Shown here: positions 1 through 11,180 of the stretch, piece after piece | Layout of the letters: every line of letters begins with the position of its first letter | Numbering within the stretch: position 1 is the stretch's first letter | NCBI GenBank assembly: GCA_030704615.1 | Contig: CM060731.1 | Span: 69,918,756 to 69,978,755 of the forward strand | DNA: 60,000 nucleotides | Source: Takakia lepidozioides | Taxonomy: Eukaryota > Streptophyta > Takakiopsida > Takakiales > Takakiaceae | Reading direction: 5' to 3' | The notes under the pieces: generated by a model | What the model saw: only the letters and a program-made list of their open reading frames with translations | What the model was told of the DNA's origin: nothing | Database searches by the model: none | Program-made: the position numbers and the translations under genes

Positions 1-562
1 AATTCATGGCATTGTGCCTCATGTTAGGGCTCGCACACAAAAGCGGAATTTTGCTCCCCCTGGTACTGCCAACTGTCTTGCGGGTGTGCAGTCATGCCGG
101 GAGAGTACACCTACTTAACCTGTTTTTAGATCAAATATAATGTCACAGCTCTAGACTTTGTCTGAAGGTTTCGCTCTCGCATCACGGATTTCAGGAGTAA
201 GTATTCCCTGTGAGATGATGATATAGTAGCATCTCAGGCTTGAAACTGAGAAAATTTTGAGCCTAGATCTTTGATCATTGTCTTACTTATACAAACAACC
301 ATGCCGCCCTTGTTTTCGTCCACTGAGCAGATTTGATTTATCAGTAGATGTCTGCCAGGCTCTTGTGCCTCATTATCCATTATTGTTGACTAGCCTTTTT
401 GTGTGTTGACTAGCACAGACATGTTTTCCTTTCCCTAATGGCCCAGGAACTTCTGTCAGAGTGGGTACACTACCTGTGGACATTCCCTGGAATCATTAAG
501 CACTACCTTACGTGGTAACAACACCTTGTAGCAAGTTCATTGTGAATTGTCTGTTTGTGCAG
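1..562 (+). other. Intron of the MTV1-like gene
   Basis: No exon of the preceding ENTH half (the Val-Lys-Gln-Lys helix expected just before LRLIK) can be found here. The segment ends in a TTTGTGCAG acceptor at 562 and reads as intron sequence. Confidence 0.55.
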
Positions 563-3500
563 ACTTTAAGGCTTATAAAATTCGCTGCAGGCAAAGCAGG
601 GCCAGAGATTCGGCGCGAAATGCAGCGGCAAGCAGGCCCTGTTCGCAACTTGTTCCATTACAGGTAAATATCTGACATCGAAAAGGTTCTTGCCTGGTTG
701 GATATCACAACTAGTAACACTCTTTGCTGTTTGGAATCCGAACCTATCTTTTTTCTACTTTGGTTTAGCTCTCTCATGGACCTCAGGCTCGCTTTGAATG
801 CTTAGACAGAGTTGATTGGAACTGACCTCTGACAACAGGGGGAACCTTGATGCACTCAAGGGCGATGCTGCTAACAAAGCTGTGCGGGACACGGCCCATG
901 ACGCTGTCTCTGCTATATTTGCTTCCAATGAGAAGATCTCAGCCATGGAAGAGGCAGGCAAACGCATTCACGGATTTGGGAGCACCAATTTGGACATGCC
1001 TTCTTTAGAGGGAAAGAAGACCATGTTCAGTGGCATGGTTGGATTCGGAAGCTCAACTATTCGGCAAAGTATAAGCATGATGAGTGGTGGGGGTAGCGTT
1101 GGCACCAGCAGCACTGAAGTGGGCAGCTACAAGTAGAGTTCAAATCTTTCTTTTTCCCTCAATGGAAGTCTTTACTAAATCGCATGCCATGGGTCTCTTT
1201 CTCCCTCCTCTCCTTGGTTTATTTGGTGCCTGGGTAACTGTTAATGTCAAGTTTCATGATTGGGGTTCTGAGTCAGCTTCCTGAGAGCTTTTCCATTGGA
1301 AAGGAGATGTTTTGTTACATTTAAGCAACATCCTGTTCTGCACTGCTGGCTTAATTCGCAACTTACCTGCTCTTGGGAAGTAATCTGACCCTACTTAGCT
1401 AAGATTATCAGGGGTGCCATCTCAGAACTGCTGCATTCTGTGATGGCGTAAACGTGTATGTGGCCTACTCAAGCTCTTGGGTCCTTTTCACATGAATTAA
1501 TCTGCTTACAGGGGGCCAAGCTTACGAAGATCTCTGTCTGCGGAACACAAGAAGCTATTTGAGAAAGATGATTTGACAGACCCTGAACTGTCTTTGGAAA
1601 TCTCTGATGCTAAAATTCGATGTACATCGTCTGGACCCCATTCTTCCGAGGTGGAGCACGGCAAGGGGAGGGGAAATTCTCAGGAAGAACAGCTAGTGGA
1701 TCTGGTGACAGCACCAGGAGGTGTGCGGGTACAACCAAGTCGAGACACCATTCAAACATTTCTCTCAGCCGCAGGAAATTTGGATGCAGTGAGCTTGGGC
1801 CATGCTCTGGAAGCAAAACTTCGGGCCCACTCATGGCAGGTTTGCCTGGATCTCTCCCAACCAAAATAAATTTCTGGGAAGTCTGTCAACCCGAGACATA
1901 AACTTGATTAGGGGTCGGGTTAATACTTTGGCAGATAGTTGCTAGGCTATTATGCAGGTAGAATTAGGTCTAAGCTGTTTGCTCTGGGCAGATTCGTGTT
2001 GAGATGTTATGATAATTGCTTCATCAAGAACTTCTTGCTTTCAGGGTAGTAATGTGACCTATTTCTTCCAACATAATCCTGGGAGCTGTCTTACGTATAT
2101 GAAAAGCTGTAATACAAGAAGCAGGATGATCAACTCATGACAATCTCTGATTGATATTTGGGGCGTTGAACTAGCAACAACCTCACAGGTAGAAGGGACA
2201 TTGTGATGTCCTACATTGTACCAGGTTCGTCTGAAGGCCATGTGCATAGCAGAGGCTTTGTTATGCCAACGAGAAAACAAGGTCTTTGGCACAGTAGCTG
2301 CAATCTTCGGGGAGGATGCTAGGGCCATTCTTGAGTGCACCCAGTCCCCACAGGGTTCACTAAGGGAGAAAGCCAAGAAGGTGTGTAACTGGACCGTTTG
2401 GAAGCTCTGACAGTTTTGTTATTTACATATGGTAACTGACCCACAAATCTTTGAAGAACATGGTGACAGGTTGATCACATCTTGACAATCTCCTCCAGAG
2501 CCTGCAAAGATAGGAAAGTGTCTTTTTGTGTCTTATATCTGTTCTATGATCTTTCTTTGTCAACATAAAATTTCGTGGTGGTAACCGCAGCACACTTGGC
2601 TCCAAAGTATGTCTGCTTGTTTTTACTTTTCCACATGTTTCATATGTATGTGTCTGATTGCTTGGGAGACAAGGGGTATTGGTCAGGCACTGCTGACAGG
2701 CCCTGGACACCACATGCCTATTGAAGGTTGTATGAGATGTGGCTGCCTCTCCTGAAACCACTGTGTATTGTTGACAGCAGGCCTGGTGTTAGTTCCGGCT
2801 CATTTCAGGAGACCTCTATGTGCATGCATATTTTTGGAAAAGGCTGCTTAGTTTTTTCTTGCCAAAAACAGGTACTAGATTTACTTGGGCTGGGCAGCAA
2901 AGGTGAAGAAGGCGAGCTGCCCCAAGGAAAGGCGGGCCACGTTCCTCCCCTGCTGGGGTCTACCCCACCTCCTTGTACTCCTGTGCCTGATTTGATTGAC
3001 ACTCGGGAATTTGACTTTTCAACCGCCTCTAATGGATCACAGGTAGCATTTCTATCCATGACATGTTCTCAGTGAGTGGATCCTCATGGAAGGGTGTTAG
3101 AAGATATGCAATAAATTTCTACTTGAAAGTTAAAGTTTATTTTAGTTTCAGCAAGATTTGTTTCTGACCTCAAAGGGCTAACTGTCATCAACCTTACCAC
3201 AAAGTTACTCAGTTAGGAATGGCACTACAGTTGGTATCCATGGTAAACTGATGATTTTTTGCTGGGGAGAGTTTATGGTGCAAGTAGAGATTGTGTCATA
3301 ACTTTCCTTCCAGATAGTTTACACCGAACTGTGCAGCATGGAAACGATCAGTCATCTACCTGGTTGTGTGTTCGCATAATCCCAACTCCATCTTTACTAT
3401 TCCGTAATAGCTTACCTTTCTTGTCCAGAAATAATTTGGTGCCAAATCACTCTCAGAAACTTTTGACCCCATGCACAAAAAAAGCATGCTTTTGGTTAAG

Positions 3501-5518
3501 GATTTATCCCAATCAATTCTTCAGTCGGGTCAGTTCTGAGGCGGACGCAGTTCCTTCTTAGGAATTAATTGCCTGGTGTACGAACAGCTGATATCTTAGG
3601 AAAATTGTTTTTGGCCTTTCCCACAGTTTCTTACAGAGCTCAAACTCAAAGGTGTATGTATATTTTCTTGACACACCAGCTATGAATGGCAGGGCATTTC
3701 CTCTGTGGCAAAGCAAGAAGAGCTTTTGAGAGACATAGCAGGCGCTACCTCCTCCTCATCCAAGGTGCCTGATGATTGGCTGGGAGGATTGCAGTGGTCT
3801 GACAATACGGAGTATGTAATGACAGGCAGCATGGGAGGTGACCCCTTTCCAGCAATATCTTCGCACAGTTCAATTGCTCCAGCTGTACGGGTTGGTGCAG
3901 AAACCAACTTGTTCCCACACCTTGATGTAGACAGGGATGGGACTCCGGGTTCCAATGGAACAGTTAAATGGTTGGGCCAAGTTGGGGGTGGAAGCAAGAG
4001 CTTGTTTGAAGGACTCACTGTCAGCAGTGCGGAAATGACTGCCTCTAAGCAGTCACCGGCTCGGATAGATTGCTTGGCGGGTCTGATGGGGGGCCTTTCG
4101 TCTGAGACACCAATGAGTGAAAGACATGTTCCAGACCCATTGCAGAGTTTGTCAGCCCTGAATTTTTCTATGCAGCAACCTGTGGGTATGATGCCTGCCC
4201 CTAGTCTTAACAGAGGTAGTGATCCTAGCTTTTCACCTAATACTGGAAGTGACTTGTTCAATCAAGGCTTTGGAGCCTTAATTCCAGAGCCAAGCCCAGA
4301 AGTTTCCATGCCATTGCCAGGGTTTGGCCTCCCACCTCAGATGTACAAGAACGCAGCAGTACTTACGAACTTGGGAAGGGCGGGGGGAGGCTTTCCGCAA
4401 CATAATCTGCTACAGCAGCCGTTTCCTCCTTGTGCCTTGGGATATGGAGGTATGAATGCTGCACTTGCTCAACAACCGTTAGCAGCAGGCTTGGCAAGCA
4501 CGCGGAGGTTTGGGATGGGTATGGATGTTCGGCCTGGAGTTGCGCCACAAGCCAACTTAGGAGCTGCAAGTGGACTTGCGCATTTGCATAATGATAGCTT
4601 TGATTTCTCAAGTGATGCCACACCAAGATATTCTGCAGTTGGAACAAAGAAAGAAGACACAAAAGCCTTTGACTTCATAACGGTGCGTGCCATAGTTTCT
4701 CATCATCTCATATGTCATCATTCAACAATGTATACAGGAAATTCTCTGCTGTCCAAGATGATATGGGTTTTCTTAAGCTGGATCTGATAGTGTGTTAACT
4801 CGACAAGTCACAGAATTTCTAGTAACACATCATTTGACACAAGTTCCTAGAAATTCCTGGACATACCTAAGGGTGTTAGGTTGTTGGAGACTTGCACTGA
4901 ATCAAGCAGAGTGGGACCTTCGATGATGTAGTTGGAACCTTATATACTTCCTTTGACATCTCAAGAGAACAGCCTCTCAATTGTTGCACCTGTCATAGAG
5001 GCTCCTTGGACAACACCATTGTGTGGCACTTCGGCCACTAAACCCATGGGACAGCCATTGTTGAGTTCATGACGTACACATAACAGTCTCAGAGGAATGG
5101 TTGTATAGTGCTGGGGAAGGGCCTGGCCCCGTGCTGTTCTGAAATGCTACATGACCTCAATAGGTCCTGTCATATTATGAGGCCAGTTAACTTATGGTGA
5201 ATTCTCTCTCTCTCTCTCTCCGCGGAGGTTATAAAGTACCATTTCATTTCATTTCTCTCTCTGTAAACAGCCCAAAACAACCTGTATAAACAAATAACAT
5301 TCCCCAGGAACAACCAATTGTGCAACCTCCCTCTTACATACTCCCAAAGCTTATGTATGGCCACGTCAGTTATTAAATGTTCTTTAACAAGTACTCCGTG
5401 TGGCTTATTCTTCAATAGAGTGTAGTCGTCTGCAGTGTCTGCCTGAAGTTACTTATCATAGGTGCCTCTTCTGCAGGACCATGTTTCAGCTTTCTTGGGG
5501 CCAAAGAGGAGCAAGTGA
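563..5518 (+). CDS. MTV1: ENTH/VHS-domain protein, MTV1 / tepsin-like (5' end outside the window)
   Basis: Seven exons can be joined with matching phases: 563-663, 839-1132, 1512-1839, 2225-2380, 2872-3042, 3693-4682 and 5477-5518 (stop TGA). The first two encode the second half of an ENTH domain (LRLIKFAAGKAGPEIRREMQ, then LKGDAANKAVRDTAHDAVSA), closely like plant MTV1. The third starts GPSLRRSL and ends in SWQ; the fourth starts VRLKAMCIAEALL, the VHS-like helical part. The long sixth exon (330 codons) is Gly/Ser/Pro/Met-rich and disordered. It ends KAFDFIT and joins a 13-residue last exon starting DHVSAFLG, as expected for the conserved tail. Known for the family: MTV1 and animal tepsin are clathrin/AP-4-associated adaptors at the trans-Golgi network, and MTV1 acts in vacuolar sorting. 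Inferred: same role here. The initiating exons lie upstream of base 1. No frameshift or stop is seen, so the gene looks functional. Confidence 0.82.
5203..5263. repeat. CT microsatellite fused to a (CATTT)n-tailed repeat end, in the last MTV1 intron
   Basis: A CT run fills 5203-5220. It is followed by CGCGGAGGTTATAAAGTACC and three CATTT-type units (5221-5258). The same block, inverted, occurs three times in the aldo-keto reductase intron near 49.3-49.8 kb. This looks like the 3' end of a LINE or SINE that ends in a short tandem repeat instead of poly(A). Confidence 0.5.
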
Positions 5519-6760
5519 CTGCCATATTGCCAGTTTTTCACCACCATCTAAGCTTGTCGAGCCAGGCCAACAGGTACTTGGGCTCTAAAAATGTGCAGAG
5601 TTATGAGAACTGCAGGACGAACAAAATGTCTTTGTTTTATGTGTTTAAGGCTCTAATCAGTCCCAATCTCGGCAAAAGTTTACTTGAGGTTGCAATGCTG
5701 TCTATTGGAAGGGGGAAGTCCTTGATATATCTTTGTAATCATTCTATGCTGGAGTGCACTCTATATGCCAGAAGGAAACTTTCACGTGCCTAAGGCCTTG
5801 TCCTTGCATAATCCACTTCTGTTTCCGTTGCCAATGGAGTGCCAGGTAACTCCTGTGCATATCAAAAGCGGTTGCCTTCGTATTTGTCAAATAGGGACCT
5901 TACAACATACTTACGTCCGAAGACATTTGGCATGGAAGAAGTCTGCGGTCGATACTGCAAACCGGAACCCATCAAGCTGACAAATGCGGTGGAAGGCATG
6001 GAGGAAAGCTGAACAGTTTCCCTTTACCTCTTGTGGCACGATTGCTTGGTTTTTCCATGACTCGGGCCCATAAGTTCAGTTTAAGGCCTCAGTGGATTCA
6101 AACAGCTGATTCAGCCACAGCATCTTTCGTCACACTGAGATCACTCCGTCAAGCATCTAGCAAGACTATTCTGGCCAATCGTGGTGGGGCCTGGTGGCCG
6201 GAGCTCCTAGAGGCACCGACATACTACCAGTCAAATCTCATCCCCCATTGGGAAGATGGGGAGAGCTCCACGAGGTGGGAGTTGGGACCAGGAACAAGGG
6301 AACAGTCGCGTTCCAAAGGGCGAGGGGGGGAGCGGGCCTGGGAACAAGGAGGGGACAGAGGAGCGGACATTGGGAACAGGGGAGCAGTGAGGATATGGAA
6401 CTTAGAGTTATTCTGGAGATGAAAAAATTCGATAATTAGTCGCATACGCAACCAATCACTCAACGTGCTTTGACTACGACGATTTGAATCTTAGACCTCG
6501 ACCACCTTACCATCTGCTTCCTACCACACCTCTAATTTTTCAGTCCTTCATCCTAAAATACAGGCGCGCAGGTGAGAGGGGAGCGGAAAAGGGTGGGGAT
6601 TTGACAGCGCGCCCGTCTCTGGTACGGCCATCCCCCGCGACCATACGGGCAAGGCTCCCATGCTTGCATTCAACTCCTCGGATAACCCCAGTCTTCTCCT
6701 ATTAAAAATTCTGGATATGGAATGGAAAGAGACTTAGCCCAACCACTCGAACCCAGCATC
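5519..6760. other. 3' UTR and intergenic sequence, no gene seen
   Basis: Downstream of the MTV1 stop. Short open frames lack splice context or recognisable domains. 6190-6400 is purine-rich, with GGGAACA-like words repeated loosely. I see no RNA gene. Confidence 0.4.
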
Positions 6761-6767
6761 AAATCCC

Positions 6768-6875
6768 CACCCCCCCCCCCCAAAAGATAGTGAAAGTCCC
6801 ATTCTCTATTACATAATAACACGCTGATTATTTTCCTTTGATATTTGAGGGCATTAATCTTCACAATCCCATGGC
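6768..6875 (-). repeat. Dispersed repeat, copy 1 (inverted)
   Basis: Read on the minus strand it runs ATGGGATTGTGAAGATTAAT, then a GGAAAATAAT block, then a block ending TTTCACTATCTTTT, next to a poly-G run (poly-C 6770-6781 on +). This matches the plus-strand copy at 10.24-10.36 kb with few differences. Confidence 0.55.
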
Positions 6876-7640
6876 CACAATACTAGGCCCAATAATAAGT
6901 ATCCCAGTCCACACTTTTGTGGGTAATAATTAATTGATTGGAAAATGGTAAGAAACAGAAAGTGAGTCAGAGGAGCCAATGGGGGCTCGCAATGGAGGTG
7001 GTCCTGTGAATTTCTTTTTTCTTTTTAAAAAAAGAGAGAAAAGATTTTCTTACTATGATTTTCTTTTTTGGTTGTTAGTGGTGGGAGTAGTGGTTGTGGG
7101 GGATGACACATGGGGCCAGGAGGCTTTTAGAAGGCTCTACCGCAGCTTAACAAGTATTTACTAATTAGTAGCTTGCAAAGGAGAGCACTGCCCCTCATAT
7201 ACCTTGCTGCTGCCGAGCTGTGGTGGAGTTCAAGAAGGCTGCTCCATCCGAACCCGTATCAACCCCAAAGAGAAGCTATCCAAAAACAAAAGCCTAGTCT
7301 CTGCCAATTCTGAGCCTGCCATTGGCTGCTCCATGCACTCAAATAATTCATTTGATTCGTTCATTTCTGACCACTCGCAAACTAATTGTTACAATGGATT
7401 GGGGTACTTTTATTGAAGCATTCTAGGAGGGTATACCATATACAATTTTTTGAAAAAACTTGTTATGATAATATCTTTTTAAGATTACCCTGTCAAAATA
7501 CAAAAAGACCCCATTCAATCATCAATGGCGACGATTCCGAAAATACATAATCATGTCCAGATTTTTGGGCATATTCGAGAGTACAATCCCTCAGCGGTGT
7601 CCCATTTCTCAGCCTCCATGGCACGGTTACTGTGAAAGAG
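6876..7640. other. Intergenic, no gene seen
   Basis: AT-rich with A/T runs near 7015-7070. No conserved coding frame, RNA gene or clear repeat boundary was found. Confidence 0.35.
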
Positions 7641-7644
7641 GCAC

Positions 7645-7745
7645 GGTTAAAGAGGTTATTTTCTCCTCTCACTATCAAGGGGCCTCATTTGTGAGCTGTC
7701 GCTCCCAGGTGTTTCCCTTATTTTAAAAGAAAAAAGAGTACAATA
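7645..7745 (+). repeat. A-rich-tailed retroposon end, copy 1
   Basis: Contains GAGCTGTCGCTCCCAGGTGT then TTCCCTT and an A-rich tail. The inverse complement of the same core, with its own A-rich tail, is at 41.83-41.92 kb. The tail and orientation suggest the 3' end of a LINE or SINE. Confidence 0.45.
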
Positions 7746-7799
7746 GCTGGGGGGTTTGCATAGAGAAGTGCCCAAGTGTCTATGAGTCTGTCAGGACTA

Positions 7800-8065
7800 T
7801 TACTGCGGTCGGTGCCCCCCCCCACGAGACCGTCGGCGCTGACAGGTCACATGGAAACAGTCTCTTATTGCCCGACCAAGAATCAAACGCCTACAGAAGA
7901 TAGTGAAAATTCCAATCTGTAGTTCCTCATCCAAAACCGTTAGAATAAGAATTACGCCTAACAAAACCCATTTTTCTCTTCCGAGGCATTGCTTTTCAAT
8001 GAGAAGCGGTTACCTTCTACCTCCGATTATTATTTTCCTTCGTTATTTTGAGAGCATTCACTTCA
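7800..8065 (-). repeat. Dispersed repeat, copy 2 (inverted)
   Basis: Shares with copies 1, 3 and 4 the TTTTCACTATCTT end (7893-7908 inverted) and the GGAAAATAAT block. Its other side carries a GACGGTCTCGTGGGG...GCACCGAC block (7815-7835 inverted) that also appears near 10.08 kb on +. Confidence 0.45.
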
Positions 8066-8576
8066 CGGCTCAATGTTGTCCGAAAAATGACCTAAGAGAA
8101 AATATCAGGTGGATATGGCGATTCCACGATTTTGAGGACCCACCTCACCTCAAATCATGGAAACTCCCTCTGGAGGTGCTTCACACTGTTATACGTAAGC
8201 AACCAATCAGAGGACTCCCAATATAACAGGAAAGTGCACAAAAGCGTGGCCGCCCACCGCCGCCATCAAATCCTTTTGGAATCAATCAATGGAACCCACC
8301 ACCGTCTCCTTCGCACCAAGTGGCAAACGTTACAGGACATGGAGAGGGGGGCCGGCGTGAAGTGCTTTTTGTCATGTGGGGTGGTCAGGTGGGGCTGCTC
8401 CTTCACACCAATCCCATTCTCGCTGGAACCCTCCATGTATCGCATTCTATGGCCTTCACATACATGGCGCCTTCCTCCTCCCTTTCCTGGTACCGACACA
8501 CACGGACGAGAACCACGTGCCACAGACTTACAAAGGTGAGAAAAATACCTGGACGTACATATACAGTGATAAAAAA
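8066..8576. other. Intergenic, no gene seen
   Basis: Overlapping open frames on both strands show no recognisable domain. The right end (8533-8576) belongs to a duplicated block flanking the tRNA genes. Confidence 0.3.
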
Positions 8577-8604
8577 GAATGTCAGCAGTGGGGTTCATGC
8601 GTCC
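8577..8604 (-). pseudogene. 3' fragment of tRNA-Leu(CAA)
   Basis: Carries the acceptor 3' strand and part of the T arm of the neighbouring tRNA-Leu(CAA) gene, then diverges. The flanking CAAAGGTGAGAAA and ATACATATACAGTGA words occur beside both this fragment and the real gene. It is therefore a local tandem duplication that took only the 3' end of the tRNA. Confidence 0.6.
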
Positions 8605-8662
8605 AAAGGAGACTACAAAGGTGAGAAATACATATACAGTGAGGTCTGAGTGAAAGAGATGT

Positions 8663-8666
8663 AAAA
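8663..8666 (-). terminator. Pol III T-run downstream of the tRNA-Leu pair
   Basis: Four T on the minus strand, three nt past the 3' end of tRNA-Leu(CAA). It is the first T4 run after the pair; the 5-nt spacer between the two tRNAs has none. Confidence 0.55.
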
Positions 8667-8669
8667 GAA

Positions 8670-8753
8670 TGTCAGCAGTGGGGTTCGAACCCACGCCCCC
8701 TTACGAAGACCAGAACTTGAGTCTGGCGCCTTAGACCACTCGGCCATGCTGAC
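8670..8753 (-). tRNA. tRNA-Leu (anticodon CAA)
   Basis: 84 nt including the discriminator A. Acceptor GTCAGCA pairs with TGCTGAC. The D arm has TGGCCGAGTGGTCTAAGGC (A box). The anticodon stem CCAGA/TCTGG carries loop CTCAAGT, giving CAA, which reads UUG. There is a long class-II variable arm, and the T arm has GGTTCGAACCC (B box). No intron. All stems pair, so the gene looks functional. Confidence 0.95.
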
Positions 8754-8758
8754 TTCAA

Positions 8759-8839
8759 TGTTGACAGTGGGATTCGAACCCACGCCCTTTCGGACCAGAA
8801 CCTTAATCTGGCGCCTTAGACCAACTCGGCCATATCAAC
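8759..8839 (-). tRNA. tRNA-Leu (anticodon AAG)
   Basis: 81 nt. Acceptor GTTGATA pairs with TGTCAAC apart from one A/T-side mismatch. The D arm has TGGCCGAGTTGGTCTAAGGC. The anticodon stem CCAGA/TCTGG carries loop TTAAGGT, giving AAG (A34 normally becomes inosine), which reads CUN codons. It has a class-II variable arm and GGTTCGAATCC in the T arm. It lies 5 nt upstream of tRNA-Leu(CAA) in the same orientation. Confidence 0.95.
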
Positions 8840-9278
8840 AATCCGTAACTGAGGAGTCACAACTAAACTTATGTACTGACCAACCAAGGTCGTCAAGAAA
8901 TCGATACCTCACTATTTGCCATAGAATATTTCAAAGCACTCGCCTCCACTAGACTAATTATCTACACCCCTTTTGTGCAATTGAGCGGACGAAGAAGAGA
9001 AAGAGATAGAGAAAGAGAGCGTGCAGAGGTCCTCAAAATTGTTGGTTTGATCCTTAAAAGGGGTTGTTAGCCCCTGAAGGATTCTAACCCACATGAAGGC
9101 AGTTATGGCATTTCCACCCACCTCACCGGCTTGCCTTAAACTCCTTGGGTGAGCATAGCCCTCGCCCTTTTAATATTACAATATTCTAACCAACTATATT
9201 TTGCAATTGAAAGATGAGGATCACTCAAATAGATAGAGAATATCCATTTCTGCTCACACGAGCATGCTCAGGACTACT
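8840..9278. other. Intergenic, upstream flank of the tRNA pair
   Basis: No coding exon seen. A GA-rich stretch (8988-9020) is the only low-complexity feature. Confidence 0.35.
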
Positions 9279-9280
9279 TA

Positions 9281-10017
9281 CAGTCGACCCTGGATAAATG
9301 TTACCTTTTTTTTGTTATATCATCATAAATGTTATGATTTTCTTACTCTGTAAAAATATACACTAAGAATGACAAAAAGAGTGTTATTTGTTATTTGTTA
9401 AAACACCTCAGATGTAATTGTTACATTCAATATACACCTCTAAATTAGTTGGATCAGATAAGGAGTCATCCATTCTGGCCACTAACAAATCACCTCCATG
9501 AATAACAGCCCTTTGACACACTCACTTAATACTCAGTAAAGTCAGGTTAACACCAGTGTTGGTTTGATATCTTCAATTGGAAATACCAGAAGGGTCCTGG
9601 TATGCAATGCATTTTTCCAATAATGCAGCCCTGAATTTCAAGTATATATCTAGTATGCATATGTGGTTTACAAAAAAAAAATCAATCCGGATATGAGCAA
9701 TGGTATGTGAATGTCAATAACACTGGAAATATGAGCTTGGATATGGTTTTTAAAAAATAATAATAGAATAAAAATGGCACTAGTATTCGAATTCAAATTC
9801 AATATTGAAATGGCCATTTGAATAGTCCAAATAACCCATTTGAATATTTTCTGCCCTCTCTCTAAATGTTATCTTGCATCTGACGGACCTGTTTTAATGT
9901 TAAATTTCTAATTGTTACGTTATGAAATTTCAACCTGCTTTACTGCTATTTGATATAACTGCCTAATTGTTATAGAGTCTATACTCTTGGAGCATAACAA
10001 TTTTCCAAGTTTGACTG
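9281..10017. mobile_element. Non-autonomous Tc1/mariner (pogo/Emigrant-like) DNA transposon
   Basis: The ends are terminal inverted repeats: CAGTCGACCCTGGATAAATG on the left, and on the right (read inverted) CAGTCAAACTTGGAAAATTG. The next bases TTA also match. Both ends are flanked by TA (9279-9280 and 10018-10019), the target duplication of this superfamily. The CAGT start and TAAAT-type terminal words resemble Arabidopsis Emigrant/Lemi1. The 737-bp interior is AT-rich with recurrent GTTAT words and has no transposase frame, so the copy cannot move by itself. Confidence 0.75.
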
Positions 10018-10064
10018 TACTTACGTGACCTGCATGCTCACAGGCTACCCAACCTCTTTTTGCA

Positions 10065-10445
10065 TACCGCTGACGGTCTTGTGGGGGGCGGCACCGACTG
10101 TCCCTCAGAGGACTGACACAGCGAAAGGCACTTCGCTGTACAAAGCTTTGAATTGCCCAAGTAGGAATGGCAACAAGGCCAGTCTATCTCTAACTCCCGA
10201 ACAATTTGCTCCATCTCCAGCCCAGGGCAATAACCCCTAATTAATGGTTCCATCTCCTGCCCATGGCATTGTGAAGATTAATGCCCTGAAAATATGAAAG
10301 GAAAATAATCGGTGGGCTTTTATGAAATAGAGAATGGGATTTTCACTATGTTTCAGGGGTGAGGGGATGCTTGGTGGGTCTCTATTCACGCTGAGGTGGA
10401 CAGCAAGTGCGTCGATAGGCTGGTGGGCAAACATAATGTCGCATG
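10065..10445 (+). repeat. Dispersed repeat, copy 3
   Basis: Has GACGGTCTTGTGGGGGGCGG near 10073, GAAGATTAATGCCCTGAAAA at about 10273, the GGAAAATAAT block, ATAGAGAATGGGATTTTCAC near 10328 and GGCTGGTGGGCAAACAT near 10420. It is the longest of the four copies. Confidence 0.5.
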
Positions 10446-10734
10446 CCCAACACGGAGGGATGAGGTATCGCCCTGGAAGGCTGGTCGGTGCCCCTCACAA
10501 GTTGGCCGGTGGTGACTTGGAAAGAAGCTTCTATCACAACCAAACAACAGAAGTATAACGTGATCATGGTCAAGTTTCGAGATGACATATGTCACTTGTC
10601 AAGCACAATGGGACAACTTGTTGAGCTAGTTTCCTGCACTTTGTGGGGAGCTACGCCCAAGGATCTTGTTTTTGTCTCATGTTTGTCTTCTTATACACTT
10701 TTTCTGCAACATGGAAGTGTACCCTACCAACGGT

Positions 10735-10885
10735 TTCATATCCTGCCCTGGGCATTGTGCCCATTAATACTTTGAAGTACGCAAGAAAGTAATCGTCAAT
10801 TTCTAATGTAATAGAGAACAATATTTTCACTATCTTTTACAAAGAGAATGATTGTGAGATAGGCTGGTAGGCTGAGCATTAGTGA
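10735..10885 (+). repeat. Dispersed repeat, copy 4
   Basis: A more diverged plus-strand copy: CCTGCCCTGGGCATTGTG, TAATAGAGAACAATATTTTC, CACTATCTTTTAC, then ATAGGCTGGTAGGCTGAGCA. The order of blocks is the same as in copy 3. Confidence 0.45.
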
Positions 10886-11054
10886 ACTCTCATTGATTCA
10901 TACCGTGTAAAACAACGATGCAAATCCAATTCACTAAAGAAAAAAGAAAAAATGATTTTTCAAGTTAGTATTAAAGTAGATTCCACTATTCACAAAGAGG
11001 AGCCATATCTGACTAGCCACTTGTTTGAGAAGGATTGCCCTTCTCTTGCTGTCT

Positions 11055-11180
11055 ATCATCCTATCTTTTTTCTTTTTTCTTTTTTTAAAAAGAGAACAGG
11101 GGACTTGGCCCTGGTTGGTAGCTTTATTGCTGAATTATTGAAGGGAAAAAAATTAAAACCCTTGAGGCTGCCATAAAGGC
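11055..11180 (-). repeat. Retroposon 3' tail, copy 1
   Basis: Read on the minus strand: GGTTTTAATTTTTTTCCCTT, then a CAATAATTCAGCAATAAAG block, then AAAAAG and A/T runs. The same order, ending in a long A run, is found at 41.31-41.42 kb. The polyadenylation-like AATAAAG followed by an A-rich stretch is typical of a retroposed 3' end. Confidence 0.5.
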
